Part shown: piece by piece, positions 12,001-27,000 of the stretch
How positions within the stretch are numbered: the stretch's first letter is position 1
Layout of the letters: the number at the start of each line of letters is the position of its first letter
NCBI GenBank assembly: GCA_030770425.1
Contig: JASJFT010000104.1
Coordinates: 62,001-126,000 of the forward strand
Source of the DNA: Darksidea phi
Lineage: Eukaryota; Ascomycota; Dothideomycetes; Pleosporales; Lentitheciaceae
Direction of reading: 5' to 3'
DNA length: 64,000 nucleotides
The notes under the pieces: generated by a model
What the model was told of the DNA's origin: nothing
The model's database searches: none
The model's input: the letters and a program-made list of their open reading frames with translations, nothing else
Program-made: the position numbers and the translations under genes

Positions 12001-15000
12001 GAACGCCGCGTATCGATGTTCGTAGCCGGGTGAGCAGAGCAGAACTCGCGCCTCGGTGTCTTTGATGATTTCTTCATGCCGTGAAGTAGGATGCGATGGG
12101 TCGAGTGGAACGAATCCGGCACCAGCCATGAGTATGCCGAGAATCACGACTGAGTTCCATGCCGACTTGTCCATGCAGAAGGGCACTAGCACATCCGGTC
12201 CAACTCCAGCTTGAATGAGCCTCTGGGCAATTCGTTCCGCGTTTTGTTTAACTTCTCCGTACGTGAATTGACCGTCCCATGCACATACTGCTGGTGCATT
12301 CGGCTGCAAAGAGGCAGTCTTAAGGAAGGTATCGTGAAGGCACTCATCCAAGATTCTCGCTTCGTTGCTGTTCCAACGAGAGACGAGTGCGAAATCCTGT
12401 GGGCTAAAGATTTGTACGTCGCCAACTATATTATCCGCCCTCACGAATGTAGTGAGCTGCTGTAAGACGTATTCGAATTGGTAAAGGATTTGTTGTACCT
12501 CCCAGCTGGAGATCAAGTTCTCGTCGTGATATGCGCAGAACTGAAGTCGAGATTTTCCGGTAAAGCACTCGATTACCAAGGGATACGTGAAGAAGTTGCT
12601 GTTCACCCCATCGCGCTGCGGCTCCATGAACTCATCGCGGAGCTGTTCCTCCGCTGATTGAATGACAAGGAGGTTCTGAAAGTCGCATGCAATGGAAGTA
12701 TCGGAGTTGATCCGTCGGATGTGCTGTAGGCCCATGTGTTGATGGGGGATAGCTTCTGCGGCCATGTGTTGAACGTGTTGGGCATACTCTTTGACGGTAA
12801 TTCCCTGATCGATGCGAATTCTAGTAGGTACGGTGGTAAATGTTGGGCCAACGATGTCTGCGATGGCCGGTACTGGGATGTCGCGACCTGCAAGTGTTTC
12901 ACCAAATACGACCTCGTCAGATCCCACGTACGCTGAGAGCACCAAGGCCCAGGCTGAACGAATAAGAGTGGGAAGCGTGAAGCCAGTCGGTTGGAGAGGA
13001 AGATCAGTGGAATGAGCCAACGTCGCACTCTTTCGAGGAACTTCTGCTGCGGTAATTGATGCTTGTGGGAAGTGCAGGGGTGAGAATCCCGAGAGACGAT
13101 TCCTCCAAAACTCTTCTGACGCCTTGACGTCGGTATGGACAAGGTAGTTGATAAACTGAGCGTAAGATGCCTTGGGCAAATCCACTGCCCCATCCAAATA
13201 CAATACTTCCACACGCTTCAGTACCATGGGTAAACTCCATCCGTCGTAGAGGGCATGGTGCAAAGACCATACAAAGTATCGTTCGTTCGACTTGGCATCC
13301 TGAATAATGGCGTATCGGGTAAGGTCTCCACCATTTAGGTGCATCCTTTCGTTCGGAAGGGTTGAAAGACTGTCTGCAACGTGCCACGTCATCGGTCGAT
13401 TTCGTAGCACCACTTGAACAAAAGAAGAAATGCTTCCGTGCACAATGCGAGTTCGTAGAATGTCCACTTCTTCCAGCGTCTTCCTCCATGCGTTTTTGAA
13501 GCGTCCCAAATCGATATGAGGGGGAAGCTTGAACACATTTCGTGCCACATACGCGCCGGGCTGTTTCAAGGATAGAGTGATGAGCCCTTCTTGGAGCGAA
13601 CTGCATGGGTACGCATCTTGGATATCGTGCTTCGGAACATCGCACTGTCTAGCAAGGTCGTCGAGGGCTTGAGCAAGAGGATCTGGGCCAACGAGTAAGG
13701 CAAATGGTTGCAGTGCTGTCTCCGTCTCATTTACAAGTGGCTGGCAAGTCCGGGCCATTTGGGATAGTATAGGATTTCGAAGAATATCGCCAACAGCCAA
13801 CAAGAAGCCTTCCTTGCGCGTGGCAGATACGAGCTTCATTGCCATGATGGAGTCGCCGCCCAGTCCAAAGAAATCGTCTTCCGTGCTAATCTGTTCTTGG
13901 GAGAGTTTGAGAACGGCCGCCCATGCTTTCTGTAGTTTGACTTCTATGCTTGTGGTGGGCGCACGACGCTCTGAGCCAGTTGCAGAGATGTTGTAGCGCA
14001 ATACTTCGCTTGGGGGCAAACTTTCGATCATATCCTTCAGTCTTCTGCGGTCCAGTTTCCCCTGTCGAGTGCGAGGCAAACTCATGATCGGGATGTAGAG
14101 GGACGGGACCATGTATGATGGAAGAGTTCCTTTGAGACCAGCGTAAATGCCTTTAGCGGCGGATTTTGCCGAGTCGGACATAGGAAGAAGCAGTCCGTTC
14201 AATTCGGTAGTACTCGCCGCAAATTCGATCAGAGTGAAGAAAACTACCAGCACCTTTCGCTTCAACGAAAGTAACTCGACTGATGCTTGAGAGTTTTGCG
14301 GGATGTTGGCCACGACATGCGATTGTATCTCGTTCAACTCGATGCGCTGACCGTTATACTTAATCTGGGTATCATTGCGTGACAGGAACGTGAGAGTACC
14401 GTCCGAGTTGTACCGCACCAAGTCACCGGTCCGGTATAGTCGTTCCTTTGTAGAAAAGAATTCGTGGTGTAGCCAGGCCGCATCGTTGATGAAAGCCTCA
14501 TTCGTCTTTGCTTCGTTGTTGATGTAGCCGCGCCCTACCGTCCTGCCTTCAACGACAAGTTCACCAGGGCACCCGATGGGTACCAGTCGGTTATAGTTTC
14601 GAGGGTCGATGACCCAGGAGCGACAGCCCACGGCGCTACCAATGTTCGCTGGATCCATGTTGACGACCTGCCCGTCTCTGTCTACCTTTTCGCCGGTGGT
14701 GGCAACAACACAGGTTTCGCTCGGGCCATAGCCATTGATCAAGCACAGCTTCCGGCCACTCCACCTCGTAATATGCGTCGAGAACATGGCTTCTCCCGCG
14801 AGAACAAGAACACGCACGCTGGGGATGCTCTCAGGTTGCAAAGTGTCTGCGACGGAGGGTGTCAGACACAGCCAGTTCGCTTCCATCCTTTGTATTGATC
14901 CGGGAATGTCATTCATACGGTCTTCCTCACTTGGGACGCAGACACAGCCACCAACAATGAGCGTTGTGAAAATCTCCATAATACTGGCGTCGAAGGTGTA

Positions 15001-18000
15001 AGAGGCAAATTGATAAACGCGCGACGATGAGTTGATGTAGAAAGCTTTGGAATGCTCGACGGCGCTTGTGCAAAAGGCGCCATGTTCGATCATGGTGCCT
15101 TTGGGTACACCCGTTGTCCCTGACGTAAAGATTATATAAGCGAGCGTTTCCGGCGTCGCTACATGGGATCGGAACGTTGCAGAGAGGCTTGACAAGCGGT
15201 CGATGGAATTGCGGTCGATAGCAAGGGCCGTCTTCGCGATCGCAGAAACTTTATCCTCATACTGCTTGGAGCAGAGGACAAGATGAGTATCGACACTGTC
15301 AATGAGCGTACTGAGTCGAGCATCCGGATGAGAAGGATCGAGGGGAATGAAAGCTCCGCCCGCTTTCATTACGGCCATCATGGCAACGACATACCACGCT
15401 GACTTCTCGAAGCAAAGCGGGACATACACGCCTGGTCGGACGCCAAGAACTACCAAATGGGATGCGAGGAACGAAGTAATGCGCTGAAGCTCTGCAAAGG
15501 TGAAGTTCGCATCCCACCCAGAAACGGCTGGCGTCGTTGCGGGCAGGGTGAACGCGTGGTTGTCGATCATCTCATGAATACATCTGTCCACAGCAGCAGG
15601 CAGTGTCTTGTTCCAGATGGAGATCTGCTTCCATCCATTGACGCTTAAAAGATCAAGTTCTCCAAACGTCATAGATTGATTGGTGTTGTGGAGGAGGCCT
15701 TGCAATATGTGGTCGAAAGTATGTGCTAAATTAGTCGCTTGTGCATCCGAGATCTTGTCCGTCCAATAAGTGAAACTTATGGTGATAGACGATTCCCATG
15801 CCTCGGCATTGACAGTGAGAGCATATTCGCTCGGGTCCCGAGCACGGAGGACGTCAAATGCCACAGCAGATTCCGTCGAAATGTGCACGTTTGACCGGTT
15901 CTGGAATGTGAATGCTGAGTTGAAGAGTGAGGAACCTGCAAGATTAAGCTGATGCTGAACCTCTGCTAGGGAACACGATTGATGTGCGATGCTGTTGATA
16001 TAGTCCGCCTGAATTTTGCTGAGGGCAACTCCTAGTTGAAGGTCACTGGTAAGCGCGATGCGACAGATGAGGATGTTAATGAATGTGCCAATGGCGTCCT
16101 GGATTCCAGAGACTGGAGCGTCCCTTCCTGAGGTCAGATAGCCAAAGCAGACGTCGTCAGAGCCCGTGTAGCAGCGCAGAACGAGGGCCCATACAAGTTG
16201 AAGAGCATTGGCCAGTGTTACCCCCCTCTCCATACAGAATGCTTGCATTTCGTCCGTTCGAGATATCTGGAGCTTATGGCATCGTAGCGTCGGAGCATCT
16301 CGAGCCCCGTCGTTTAACACAGGAAAGTAACAGGGCTCGACGTCGGCGAGATAGTTCTTCCAGAAGTCTACATGACTCTGTTGAGGAGTCTGGACGAGAT
16401 GTGCGATGTAATCCCGATAAAGAGGAACTGGGCTCTTGTCTGCCATATTCTCATAGGCATCGGTAAGTTTCCCAATTAGAATCGGAATGGAAGATCCGTC
16501 GACTAGGGCATGGTTGATTTCAAGCTTGCAATAGACGCGGCCAGAAGGTGACTGGCAGAGAGTGAGTTGGTGAGGCGGCTTTCCTTTCGTATAATTCACG
16601 GGCGCTTGGCGCTCAAGGAGTTCTTGGACGTCTTCGGTATTGCAATCGAGCTCTTGGATTCGAGCGGTGCACTGCTTGAGCACTGCCTGGCCAACTTCTC
16701 CTTCATTGCAGAGCTCATCAACGAAGATGGTGCGCATAGTCGGATATCGATCCACCACAGACTGCCACGCATTTGCGAGAGCCTTAGCATGTACCGATTG
16801 TCCTTCTCTAGTGGATCGAGCTTCAAAAATGGACGAATATGCGTAGTGTTTTGGATTCCGCATTTGGCTCAAGAGTATTCCTTGCTGCATTGGAGAGCAA
16901 GGGTAAACATCTTCGATCTGCTCCAGATCGAAGACTCCAACACCTGACAGTCTGTCTGAGAGATGAGATATGCCGTTGAAAGTGAGCGGGACCAAAGGGA
17001 AATCGCTAAGGGAAGGCTTTCGTTGGGTATGTACGAGCTTCTCCGCCGCGTCTTGTAGCATGCTCTGGCATTGATAAATCCACTCACGGATGGAAGACTG
17101 TCGCTGCATATGCCGGTTATAGGTAAAAGAGAACGCAACGGACCCACGAGTTACCGAGGCGGAAATGTCAAAGAGCGAAAAGCGAGGGACACCGTTGCCA
17201 ACGTTGGACGATGCGTTTACGGATTGCCCAGAGATGCCGTCAGCGGGCTGGAGCAAGGCGTCTTTACGTGTGAACTGTTGGAAGTGGCCCAGGTAGTTAA
17301 AAGTAACTTCCATTGGCCAGTGGTCTGCAAACCTTGTCCTGCCTTCTTTGCTCAGAAACCGATGGGCGAAATAAGGACGTCCTTTGCCTGGTATGCGACT
17401 TCGAAGGTCCTTGATCCAGCGAATCCATTCAGCTGGGTTGTGTTCCTTGGCTGTATCGTTTGGTGCGAAGATGGGACACATCGTCGTAAACCAGCCCACA
17501 GTGCGAGATAAGTCCTGCTTCGGATCCCATGTCTCACGACCATGGCCCTCATTGTAGATAGCTGGCGGGCATGACCGATCAGGAAACGCACTATTGAACG
17601 AAAGAAGCAGGGACGCCAGAAACAAGTCGATCGGCTCCGCGTTGAGGGTGCCGTTACAGTAGCCAAGAAGCTTTGATGTAGTTTTGACGTCTATCTCAAA
17701 GGTCTCTGCAACCGTGTCGCCAGCAAGATTTTGTTGCCCGTCCATGCCCCAGTAAGTGAAGTCGGCGTGGGGTACTTCGTCCGAAGGATAGATATCGCTA
17801 GACGCACTTGAATCGGCTTCGTTTTGCAAGCGACACCAGGTCTGGAAAGGAAGAGAGCTCTGGACGGAATTCTCGATGCCTCCTAGAATGTCTTCAAGGT
17901 CCTGCAAGATTATTTGCCAGGAAACTACGTCGATGACCAAGTGGTGGGCTGCGAGAGAAAGCAGCTGACCTGCAGACTCTGTGGATTCGAATACGTCTAC

Positions 18001-21000
18001 GGCAAACATGGGACCGCGTTGAATATCTAGGCTCTTTTGGCTTTCTTCAATCGTCTTCTTCACAGTAGACTCGTTCGTGATATCGCCAGAGTACTTGTGG
18101 ATTCGGAAGCGGAAAGATGTCGAAACCTCCCGGACAATGGACTGCTGCCACCCTCCTGCATCATCTTTGATGAAACGCGTCCGCAACATGGAATGTGCAT
18201 CAACTACAGTATGAATCGCCTGTAAAATTCTGCTCGGTTCAGTGTGTTTCTGCATTCGAAGCAACACACTCTGGTTGAACTGCTGCCAAGCGTCGCCCAC
18301 GCAGTCGAAGTAGAGGCGCTGAATTGGCGAAAGATCAAAGGGCTTGTCGGTTTCCTCTGGCTCATAAGATTCTTGCTCGGCGACGGCTACCCTAGCTGCG
18401 AGGTCGGGGATGGACTTGCTGCGGATAATATCTTGCACAGTAACGCCGAGGCCATTCGCACGGCAGCGAGCCATCACCTGCATGGCGGAAATGGAGTCGC
18501 CGCCAAGATGCAAAAAGGATTGACTCATCGAGATCTGATTCGCGGGTAAGTTCAGGACATGGCCCCAGATTTGCTGCAGTGTTTTCTCCAAGCCTGATTC
18601 TGGGTTCTTGGGTTGGCCTTCGCAATCGTTGATCTTCGTGATGCCATGATAAGTATCCTCGTCCATTTGCTCCACCCATTCGACAACCTGCCGGCGATTG
18701 AGCTTCCCGGAAGGTAACAACGGAAGTTTGCGAAGAACAATGAAGATAGATGGAATCATGTAAGAGGGGAGCCACTCGCATAGGCGCTCGCGGATTTGGG
18801 GCATGTATGTGGAGATTTGTTCGTTCGGCACGACTTCGAGAGCACTCGAGGCAGCCTCAGAATCATGGAATTGGCGCAATGACAGCACCGCTACCAGTCG
18901 TTTCGAACAGAATCCCTTCGATGCCACGGCCGCAAGAGCGTGCTGAATGAGTGGTTCTGTCCGAAGACGGAACTCAACTTCACCTATTTCCAGCCTCTGT
19001 CCTCGCACCTTGGTTTGGGTGTCTTTCCTGCCGAGGAAGAGCAAGTCGCCATTCGGAGCGTATTTGACCACGTCACCAGTCTTATACATACGAACGGGAC
19101 TGTTCGCAAAGGTCGGATTGTACACGAAGACCTCATTTGTCTTCTGCTCGTTATGCAAGTATTCCTTCGCCAGGACCGGCCCCTCAACTAAGAGCTCTCC
19201 AATGGAACCAACCGGAACGAGCCGGTTATGGTTGTGTTTGTCTGCTATCCAACAGCGTCCTCCTACCGGCCTCCCTATATTTGTAGGCTCTGTGCATGGT
19301 TCCATGTCTTTCACAGTAGTGATTACGGCACACTCAGTCGGGCCATAGGCGTTTTGAAGCGCAACCTTGCCAGCCCACGTTGATACATGCGTTTGGGACA
19401 TAGCTTCACCCAGAAGGGCTAAAGTGCGGAGTGTAGGAACAGACGATGGCCGAATTAATTGAGCGAAAGATGGCGTAAGCGATGCCCAGTTGATCCGCAT
19501 CTTATTGATCACTGTAGTGATGTTGTTTAATCGGTCATCCTCGCTTGGGATACAGACGCAGCCTCCCAAGCCTAGTGTGGTAAGGATCTCGAGCAGGCTT
19601 ACGTCGAAAGTATACGAGGAAAATTGCAATGCTCTGGTCGCGGCGTTCATCCTCATGCCGGGTCCATGGGATGCGGCCGCTGTGCAGAAAGCGGCGTGCT
19701 CCACAACCGTTCCCTTTGGGTTACCAGTGGATCCGGAAGTATAGATGATATACGCAGCGCTATTGCCGGAGCATTCTGGGAGCGAAGTTCGCAGGTGTTG
19801 CATCTGATCAATAGTACCTTGGTGGACGGGAATGACCTTGTTGGCAAGAACCTCGCAGAAAATTTGATGTTTCGCGGAACAGAGCATCACTCCAGACCCA
19901 ACGTCCTCAACAATGCTGCGCAGACGCGCCGCAGGTGCCGCCGGATCCAGAGGAACGAAAGCGCTGCCGGTTTTAAGTACCGCAAGCATGGCCACAACAG
20001 TCCACGCAGATTTTTCGAAGCAGAGCGGTACGGTGGCGTCAGGTCCGACTCCTATATGTATCATTAGCAATAGAAGAAACCATTCCAATGTGAAACATAC
20101 CCAAAGAACGAAGGAAGCGAGCTAAGGCGGTGGCCAGACCGTCGAGTTGTTTGTAAGTAAACGATGCGTCCCAGGAGCAGATGGCCTCTGTATCAGGCGG
20201 TAGTTTTTGAACCTGCTGTTCAATTATGTGGTGGGCACATTGGTTTACAGTAGTCAACGAGTGTGAATTCCATTCCTTGATGGTGGCATCGTCTGCAGCG
20301 CTCAGCAGAGACATTTTGCCAATCTTCTCTTGTAGGGCGGTTGCATTATTGAATCGCTGCAAGAGCATCTCAAACTCCCGCAACAACTGGCGTACTTGCC
20401 ACCTTGAAATGACATTCTGATCGTAGTGAGCATCGACATATATTTCTCCTTCCGTTAACGTGCAAGAAACCATGAGAGGGTGAATATAGAAGTTGGTGCC
20501 GCCGGTGCTACTGTCCTGGTGCCTCCAAAGAGTCGCCTCCAGGGTATCATCAGTGCCATGGTTGATGGTCAACAGATTCTGAAATTCGCAGGCGGCCGAG
20601 ACTTCCGGGCCGAGCCGCTTGATGTGCTGAAGACCCGCATGTTGGAAAGGCAATGCCCGCGCGGACTGCACTTGCACTCTCTTGAGGAAGGCTTCGACCG
20701 TTTCTTCACGGTCTAACTTCACTCTTGAAGGTATTGTGGCAAGTGTTGGACCAATCATGTCTGCTATGCCATGAACTGGGGCGTCTCTTCCTGTGGTAGA
20801 TTCTCCAAAAACTACGTCGTCAGAACCCGAGAAAATCGCCACGGCCAAAGCCCATGCAGAACGAACCCTTGACGGCACAGTGATATCGGTATGGGGGGAG
20901 GATGAAATCTTGATGGTCCGTTTCTCCAAGCTTGTTGCCCTTGCTTGATAGGTTGGATATGGAAGGGCTGGAAACTGGGGCGCAGACGTCTCAGATAGCG

Positions 21001-24000
21001 TACAACGCCAAAAATCATCCGATTGAGAAATGTCGACGTTGGACAGATAATTGATGAAATATCGATATGGGGTAGTTGGAGCGCTTGAGGTCGCGGTGAC
21101 GCCCAGATAATGGCTTTCAAGGCGTTTCAAGATCAGAGGAAAGCACCAGCCATCATAGAGCGCGTGATGGATCGTCCAATGGAAGCATGGAGCACTTGAA
21201 TGTTCACCAATGAGGGTGTAATGCGTGAGCTGTCCCCCATTGTAGGCCGGAACCTGGCTGGGGGCGTGTTCTTCGAGACTCGGCGTGCTGTGCCAAAGCA
21301 GAGATTCTCGAATGACAACCTGGAAGAACCCGCGGTCTTGTACGTAGACGATTCGTGTTCTGAGGATAGGTTCGGCATCAGCAACAGCTTGCCACGCCTC
21401 TTTGAATCGATCTAGGTCGGACCCGAAACTCAGCTGATATATGTTGTGTGCGACGTAGGCGCCAGGGTCTTTCATGGAAAGGGCCATCAGCCCCTCTTGG
21501 ATGGCGGTGCACGGATATACGTCTTCGATGGCACCCACTTCCACCTGGCAGAGGAGTGCAATTTCGGATTTCAAGTGGACTGTGTTGTCGAGTGTTGCAA
21601 TCAGCGAAAAAGGCTGGACGTCGGCATCTACCTGGAAGTCTCCGGACTTTTGCAAAGAATTCAGTGCAAGGTCTTCAAGCCTGGGTGTTTGGAATATGTC
21701 GGCGACGGCGAAAAAGACTCCCCTAGAGCGGGCAGCAGTAACAAGCCGCATAGCTGTGGTGGAGTCGCCACCCAAACGGAAGAAGCTGTCCTCCGCACCG
21801 ACGGTATTTAGCTCAAGGGCCAAGATCTCTTCCCAGAGTGCGGCGATGGTTTTTTCGGTGGAGGTGGTCGGGGCCCGTCCGCTTCGCCCAGATAATCGGT
21901 ATGTGGCAGCCATCTCGTCTATAATGTTACGAACGAGACTTCGCAAAGCACGGCGATCCGTTTTACCAGACGATGTCATAGACATTTGAGCCACTGGAAT
22001 GTATAGAGAGGGGATCATGTACGATGGGAGAGCGGAGGAGACTGTGGTTTCGATAATCTTCGCTATGGCTTGGACAGTCTCGTTCATGGGTAGCAGGACG
22101 TTGTGTTGGTCGGCCGGTTCCAGGCAGAGAAATACGGCGAGAGCTTCCTTATCGCCAAGAGCGACAAGATCAACGGCAGACTGAGCACTTTCTGGAAGGC
22201 TAGACTTGACATAGTGCTCGATTTCTCCCAATTCAATGCGTTGACCATGCAATTTGATCTGAGTGTCGATGCGTCCTAGATAGTTCATGGTTCCATCAGA
22301 GTTGTAGCGCACTAGATCTCCCGTCTTGTACATGCGACGCCGTTCGCTCTTGGTCTTTACCCAGGGAAGTTGTTGAGTAAGGCTCCACGCTGGATTCTCG
22401 ATGAACGATGCGTTTCCTTCGGGGTTGTTGAGGTACCCACGGGATAGAATAGGGCCCTCGATTACCAACTCACCTACGCAACCCACTGGTACTAGTAGGT
22501 CAGAGTTGGAAGAGTTTACGATCCAGGAGACGCATCCTACAGAGCGGCCCAGGTTCGTTGGGTCCGTAATTGAGTTCATGCCTACATGCACGGCACTGTC
22601 GATGGAACACTCGGAAGGGCCGTACTGGCCGTGGAGCCGGACGGAATCGCTCCAAACCTCGATGTTCTTCTTCGTAAGGGGCTCACCACCGAGAGCCAGG
22701 TCTCTTACGGCTGGAATGTCTCTCGGCTCTAAGAACGAGGCCACAGTCGGGGTGAGGCAGCAGAAATTAACGTTCAATCGGTTGATAGCCCCACTAAGGT
22801 CGTTCATTCGTTCGTGCTGTGAGGGAATACATACACATCCACCACGAGTAAGCGTGGTAAAGATCTCTTCTAGACTGTTGTCAAAGGTGTAGGTCGAAAA
22901 CTGCAGCATTCGAGTGTAAGGGCCAATTTGCAAGGCAGAACCATGGGCGTTGAAGCTAGTCACTAACGAACGATGCTCGAGAACGACGGCTTTGGGTCTC
23001 CCTGTGCTACCGGAGGTGAAGATGATGAATGCTGGGTTGTACGGTCGAACACTGCGACAGATCTGACGGTCTGCCATAGGCAGCGCATCGAGGAGAGAAG
23101 AAGTCAGTGAGACAACGTTGGGGACCATAGATTGAAAGAGAGGGGCGTGATGAGGCGCAACAAGGACGATTTGTGTGCCTACATCCTGTACTCTGATCTC
23201 CAAGGCGGATCGCGGATGGGTTGGGTCTAGAGGAACACAAGCGCCCCCTGCCTTCATGACACCGAGCATTGCAACGATTGTCCAAGCCGATTTGTCGAAA
23301 CACAACGGCACGTACATCTCAGGAATAACACCAAGCGCAATGAGATGGGTCGCCAGTCGGTTTGCCGCCGAGTCCAATTGCTCAAAGGTAAAGCTGGAAT
23401 CCCAGCTACAGATTGCGGGTGCCTGCGGCCGTAATTTTGCTTGCTGCTCGAATCTCCAATGGATACAGCTGTCGATGCAACTCGGCATGCTGCTGTTCCA
23501 CATCTCGATTTGGTGGTGATTGCGCTCACTAAGAGTTTCGAGCTGCCCAACGGGAGAATCTGCATGACAGAGAATATTCTCGAGGGCGCATACAAAGGTA
23601 CTTCCAATGTTTTCTGCCTGCCCATCTGACACAGCATCTGTCCAATAGTACAAGTCAATGGCTGCGGTTTCATCTGTAGCTTCCACATTGATCGACACAT
23701 TGTACTCGGTGGGGTCGTGATTCGGAACGCGCTCTAGAAAGGATATTGCGGTGGTGTTGGATTCCCGGACTGGGGGGAGCTTCCGGTAAGAGATGATAGT
23801 GTTGAATAACGCCCTGTCCGACATACCTAGGGCATGCTGCACGTCTGCCAGTGAGGTGCTGCGATATGGAAGGCTCTCGGCGTAATCCTGCTGAACCTGG
23901 TCCAATACGTCGCATATACGTATAGTCGATGTAAGCTCGAGCCGACACGCGAGCATGTTTATAAAAGGGCCGATGGCATGCTCCGAGTCCGGGATCGACG

Positions 24001-27000
24001 CATCTCGACCAGAGGCCAGGTACCCAAAACAGGGTCGATCCGTCCCAATAAAGCAGCGTAAAGTCATTGCCCAAGCGACATGAAAGAGATTCGAAAGTGT
24101 CACGCCTCGAGAACTGCTAAATGCCTGTAGCTCTTGAAGTTTCTCAAAGTCGACGCGCAGAGATCGAAGCTGCTTCGTAACGGCCACCACACCGTCGGTG
24201 AGGAGTGGCATGTGGCATGGCTCGGTGCCGTCCAGGTAGCTCCTCCAGTAGTTCACTCCATCCTCGAAAGATTGACGAGCGAGATGCGCTATATATCCAC
24301 TGAATAGAGGCTTCGGATCCGATTTCAGACGGCCTTCGTACGCCAAGGCTAAATCCCGGAAGAGGAAGGACATGGAGGTTCCGTCAACCACTGTGTGGCT
24401 TATTTCTAGCTTGCAGAACACCTGTCCAAGTTTCGTTTGGCATACCGTAAACCGGTGAGGCGGTCGCATGCCCTCATCGTAGGAAACGGGCTGTTGGTTC
24501 ACGAGGGCATCAATTGCTGTGCGGTCGTCTTCACACTCTAGGCGAATGATGTCGGGTAGGAATTTTTTAAGGACGATTTGGCTGTACAAGCTGTTGCTGC
24601 TGTCCAAGCTTTCAGCGAAGATCGTACGCAATGCGGCATGGCGGTTCACAACAATCTTCCATGCGTCTTCGAGAACGGCGGGGTCTATACAAACTCCGGG
24701 CCCGGCAACCACCTCAGAGATTCCGTGGACAGAATAGAAGTTGGTGTTCTTCAATCGGCTCAGCAGCAATCCCCGCTGCATGGGGGAGGCAGGGTAAATG
24801 TCCTCGACATCGTGAATGCTCTGAATGCCTTTCTCAGGAAGGTATTGCGCAGCAAGTGTGCCCAGCTGGGCGTAAGAGAGAGACAGTAACGGGAAGTCGG
24901 CCAATGTAGGTGTAGGGCCCAAAGTACAAAGTTTCTCCGCGATGAGGCTGAGAGTCGCGGAACAAGCAGAAACCCAACGTTGAAACCTCGATTGGTGGCG
25001 GATCTGACGGTTGTATGTGAAAGAAAAACGAAGCTTTCCTTGCGCAACAACTGCGGAGATCTCAAAAAGCGCAAATCGAGGAGCTAACTCCCCCACATCT
25101 GCAGTCCCGCCTGCGCCGCGAGCTTCGCCAGCTAGCTCTTCCACGGGCTGAAGCAATGCTCCCTCACGTTCGAGCTGTTGATACTGGCCAAGGTAATTGA
25201 ACGCGATCTCCATTGGCCAGTGATCGCGAAAAGCGGATTCGCCGTGAGCGGTCAAAAATCGAGTGGCGAAGTATGGCCTTCCGTTGTCGGGAATGCGGCG
25301 CCGAAGGTCTTTAACGTTCCGAACAATGTCTATAATGTCGCTGAACGCTTCCTTAGGAACAACAACCGGATATAGCGAAGTAAACCACCCTACGGTGCGG
25401 GATATGTCGATAGATTCATTCCAAGGCTCACGACCGTGCGTCTCGGTGTATAGTGGCGGCACCGTACGATCAGGAAAAGTATCCGCGAATGAAGAGAGTA
25501 GGGCAGCGAAAAGAACGTCTACGGGCTCTGTGCGTAGCGCGTCATGACAAGACGTCATTACCAAAGCCGTGCGGTCGACATCGAGCTCAAATCCCTCCGA
25601 GACAACACCTCCATAGTTATTAGGGATATTCTCCATGCCCCAGAATGCAAGATCGCCTCGGGGCACACCTTCAAAGGGAAGTACTTGAGCGGGAGACTGA
25701 GTTTGAGCGTGCTCTGCTTGAAGCCGGCACCAAGCTTGGAAGGGCATCGTCGTCGGCACAAGCGAAGGTGCCAAAGGATTCGATAAGATGTCTTCCAGTT
25801 CTTCCATGATGACTCGCCAGGAAACCAAATCGATGACGAGATGATTTGCAGTAAGGAAGAGGAGCTGCTCCCGATTCTTGATTTGAAACAAATCCGCCGC
25901 GAGTAGGGGACCCCGTACTGCGTCTAGGCATGCGTGGCTTGCGGCAATGTGTGATGTCGTATCGTCCCTCGAAGCGACGTGAAAGTGGCGGACGCGATAG
26001 GATTGGGAAACATCTTGTGTGATGCGTTGTCTCCAAGTGCCTGCCAGCCCTGTGCGACTAAATCGCGCCCGCAGCATAGAATGTCGCTCAACGAGGGTTT
26101 TGATGGCGTTTTGGAGAGCATCTTCATCAATTGTACGGGTGATGCGAAGGAAGGCGCTTTGGTTAAAATACCCTCTTCCTTGGTTTGGCAGCGTGAAGTA
26201 ATATTGCTGGATGGGGGAAAGGTCAAACTCCTGTTCGATGACATCCTGATAGTCGAAAGATTGTTTGACGTCTCTAGCGTAGGTTGCCAGTTCCGCTATC
26301 GACTTGCTGCGAAGGATCTCTTGTACCTTAATTCCAATTCCTAGGCGCTGACATCTACCCATGACCTGCATTGCCGAGATAGAATCACCGCCCAAGTTTA
26401 GAAATGACCGGTTTAGACCAATTTGGTCTACGTCCAAGTTGAGTACGTAGCTCCAAACCTGTCGGATGCTTGTTTCGATGTGAGTGGCCGGACGGGACAA
26501 CGTTTCTTCTTCTACCTGGGCGTCCTCTGCCACACGACGATAGAGCTCGTCGCTAAAGTCTTCGAGCCAAACTCCTACACGCTTCCGGTCTAATTTTCCG
26601 GAGGTTAAGAGCGGAATAGACTCCACAACAACCCAGAGGGCGGGAACCATATAGGTAGGGAGGCGTGCTGATAGACGATCGCGTAGAGCAGAGATATACT
26701 TGGCGGTGGGGTTTGCTAGAGATTCGGTCAGGAGTTGAAGGGGGCGGCCGTCCGGTTGATGAGTAAGAGACAACACAGCAACGATCTTGCGTTTGCATGG
26801 TCCTGCTTTAGGCAAGAGAATCAAGCCATGCTTTACATCGATGTCAGCGGCGAGGGGATGCTCAATTTCGCCCAATTCGACACGCTGGCCGTGGACTTTG
26901 ACTTGTGTGTCCTTGCGTCCGATAAAGTGGAGGGTACCATCGGAGTTGTAGCGTAGCAAGTCTCCGGTTTTGTAAAACCGGCGACCGCGTGCCCAAGCTG

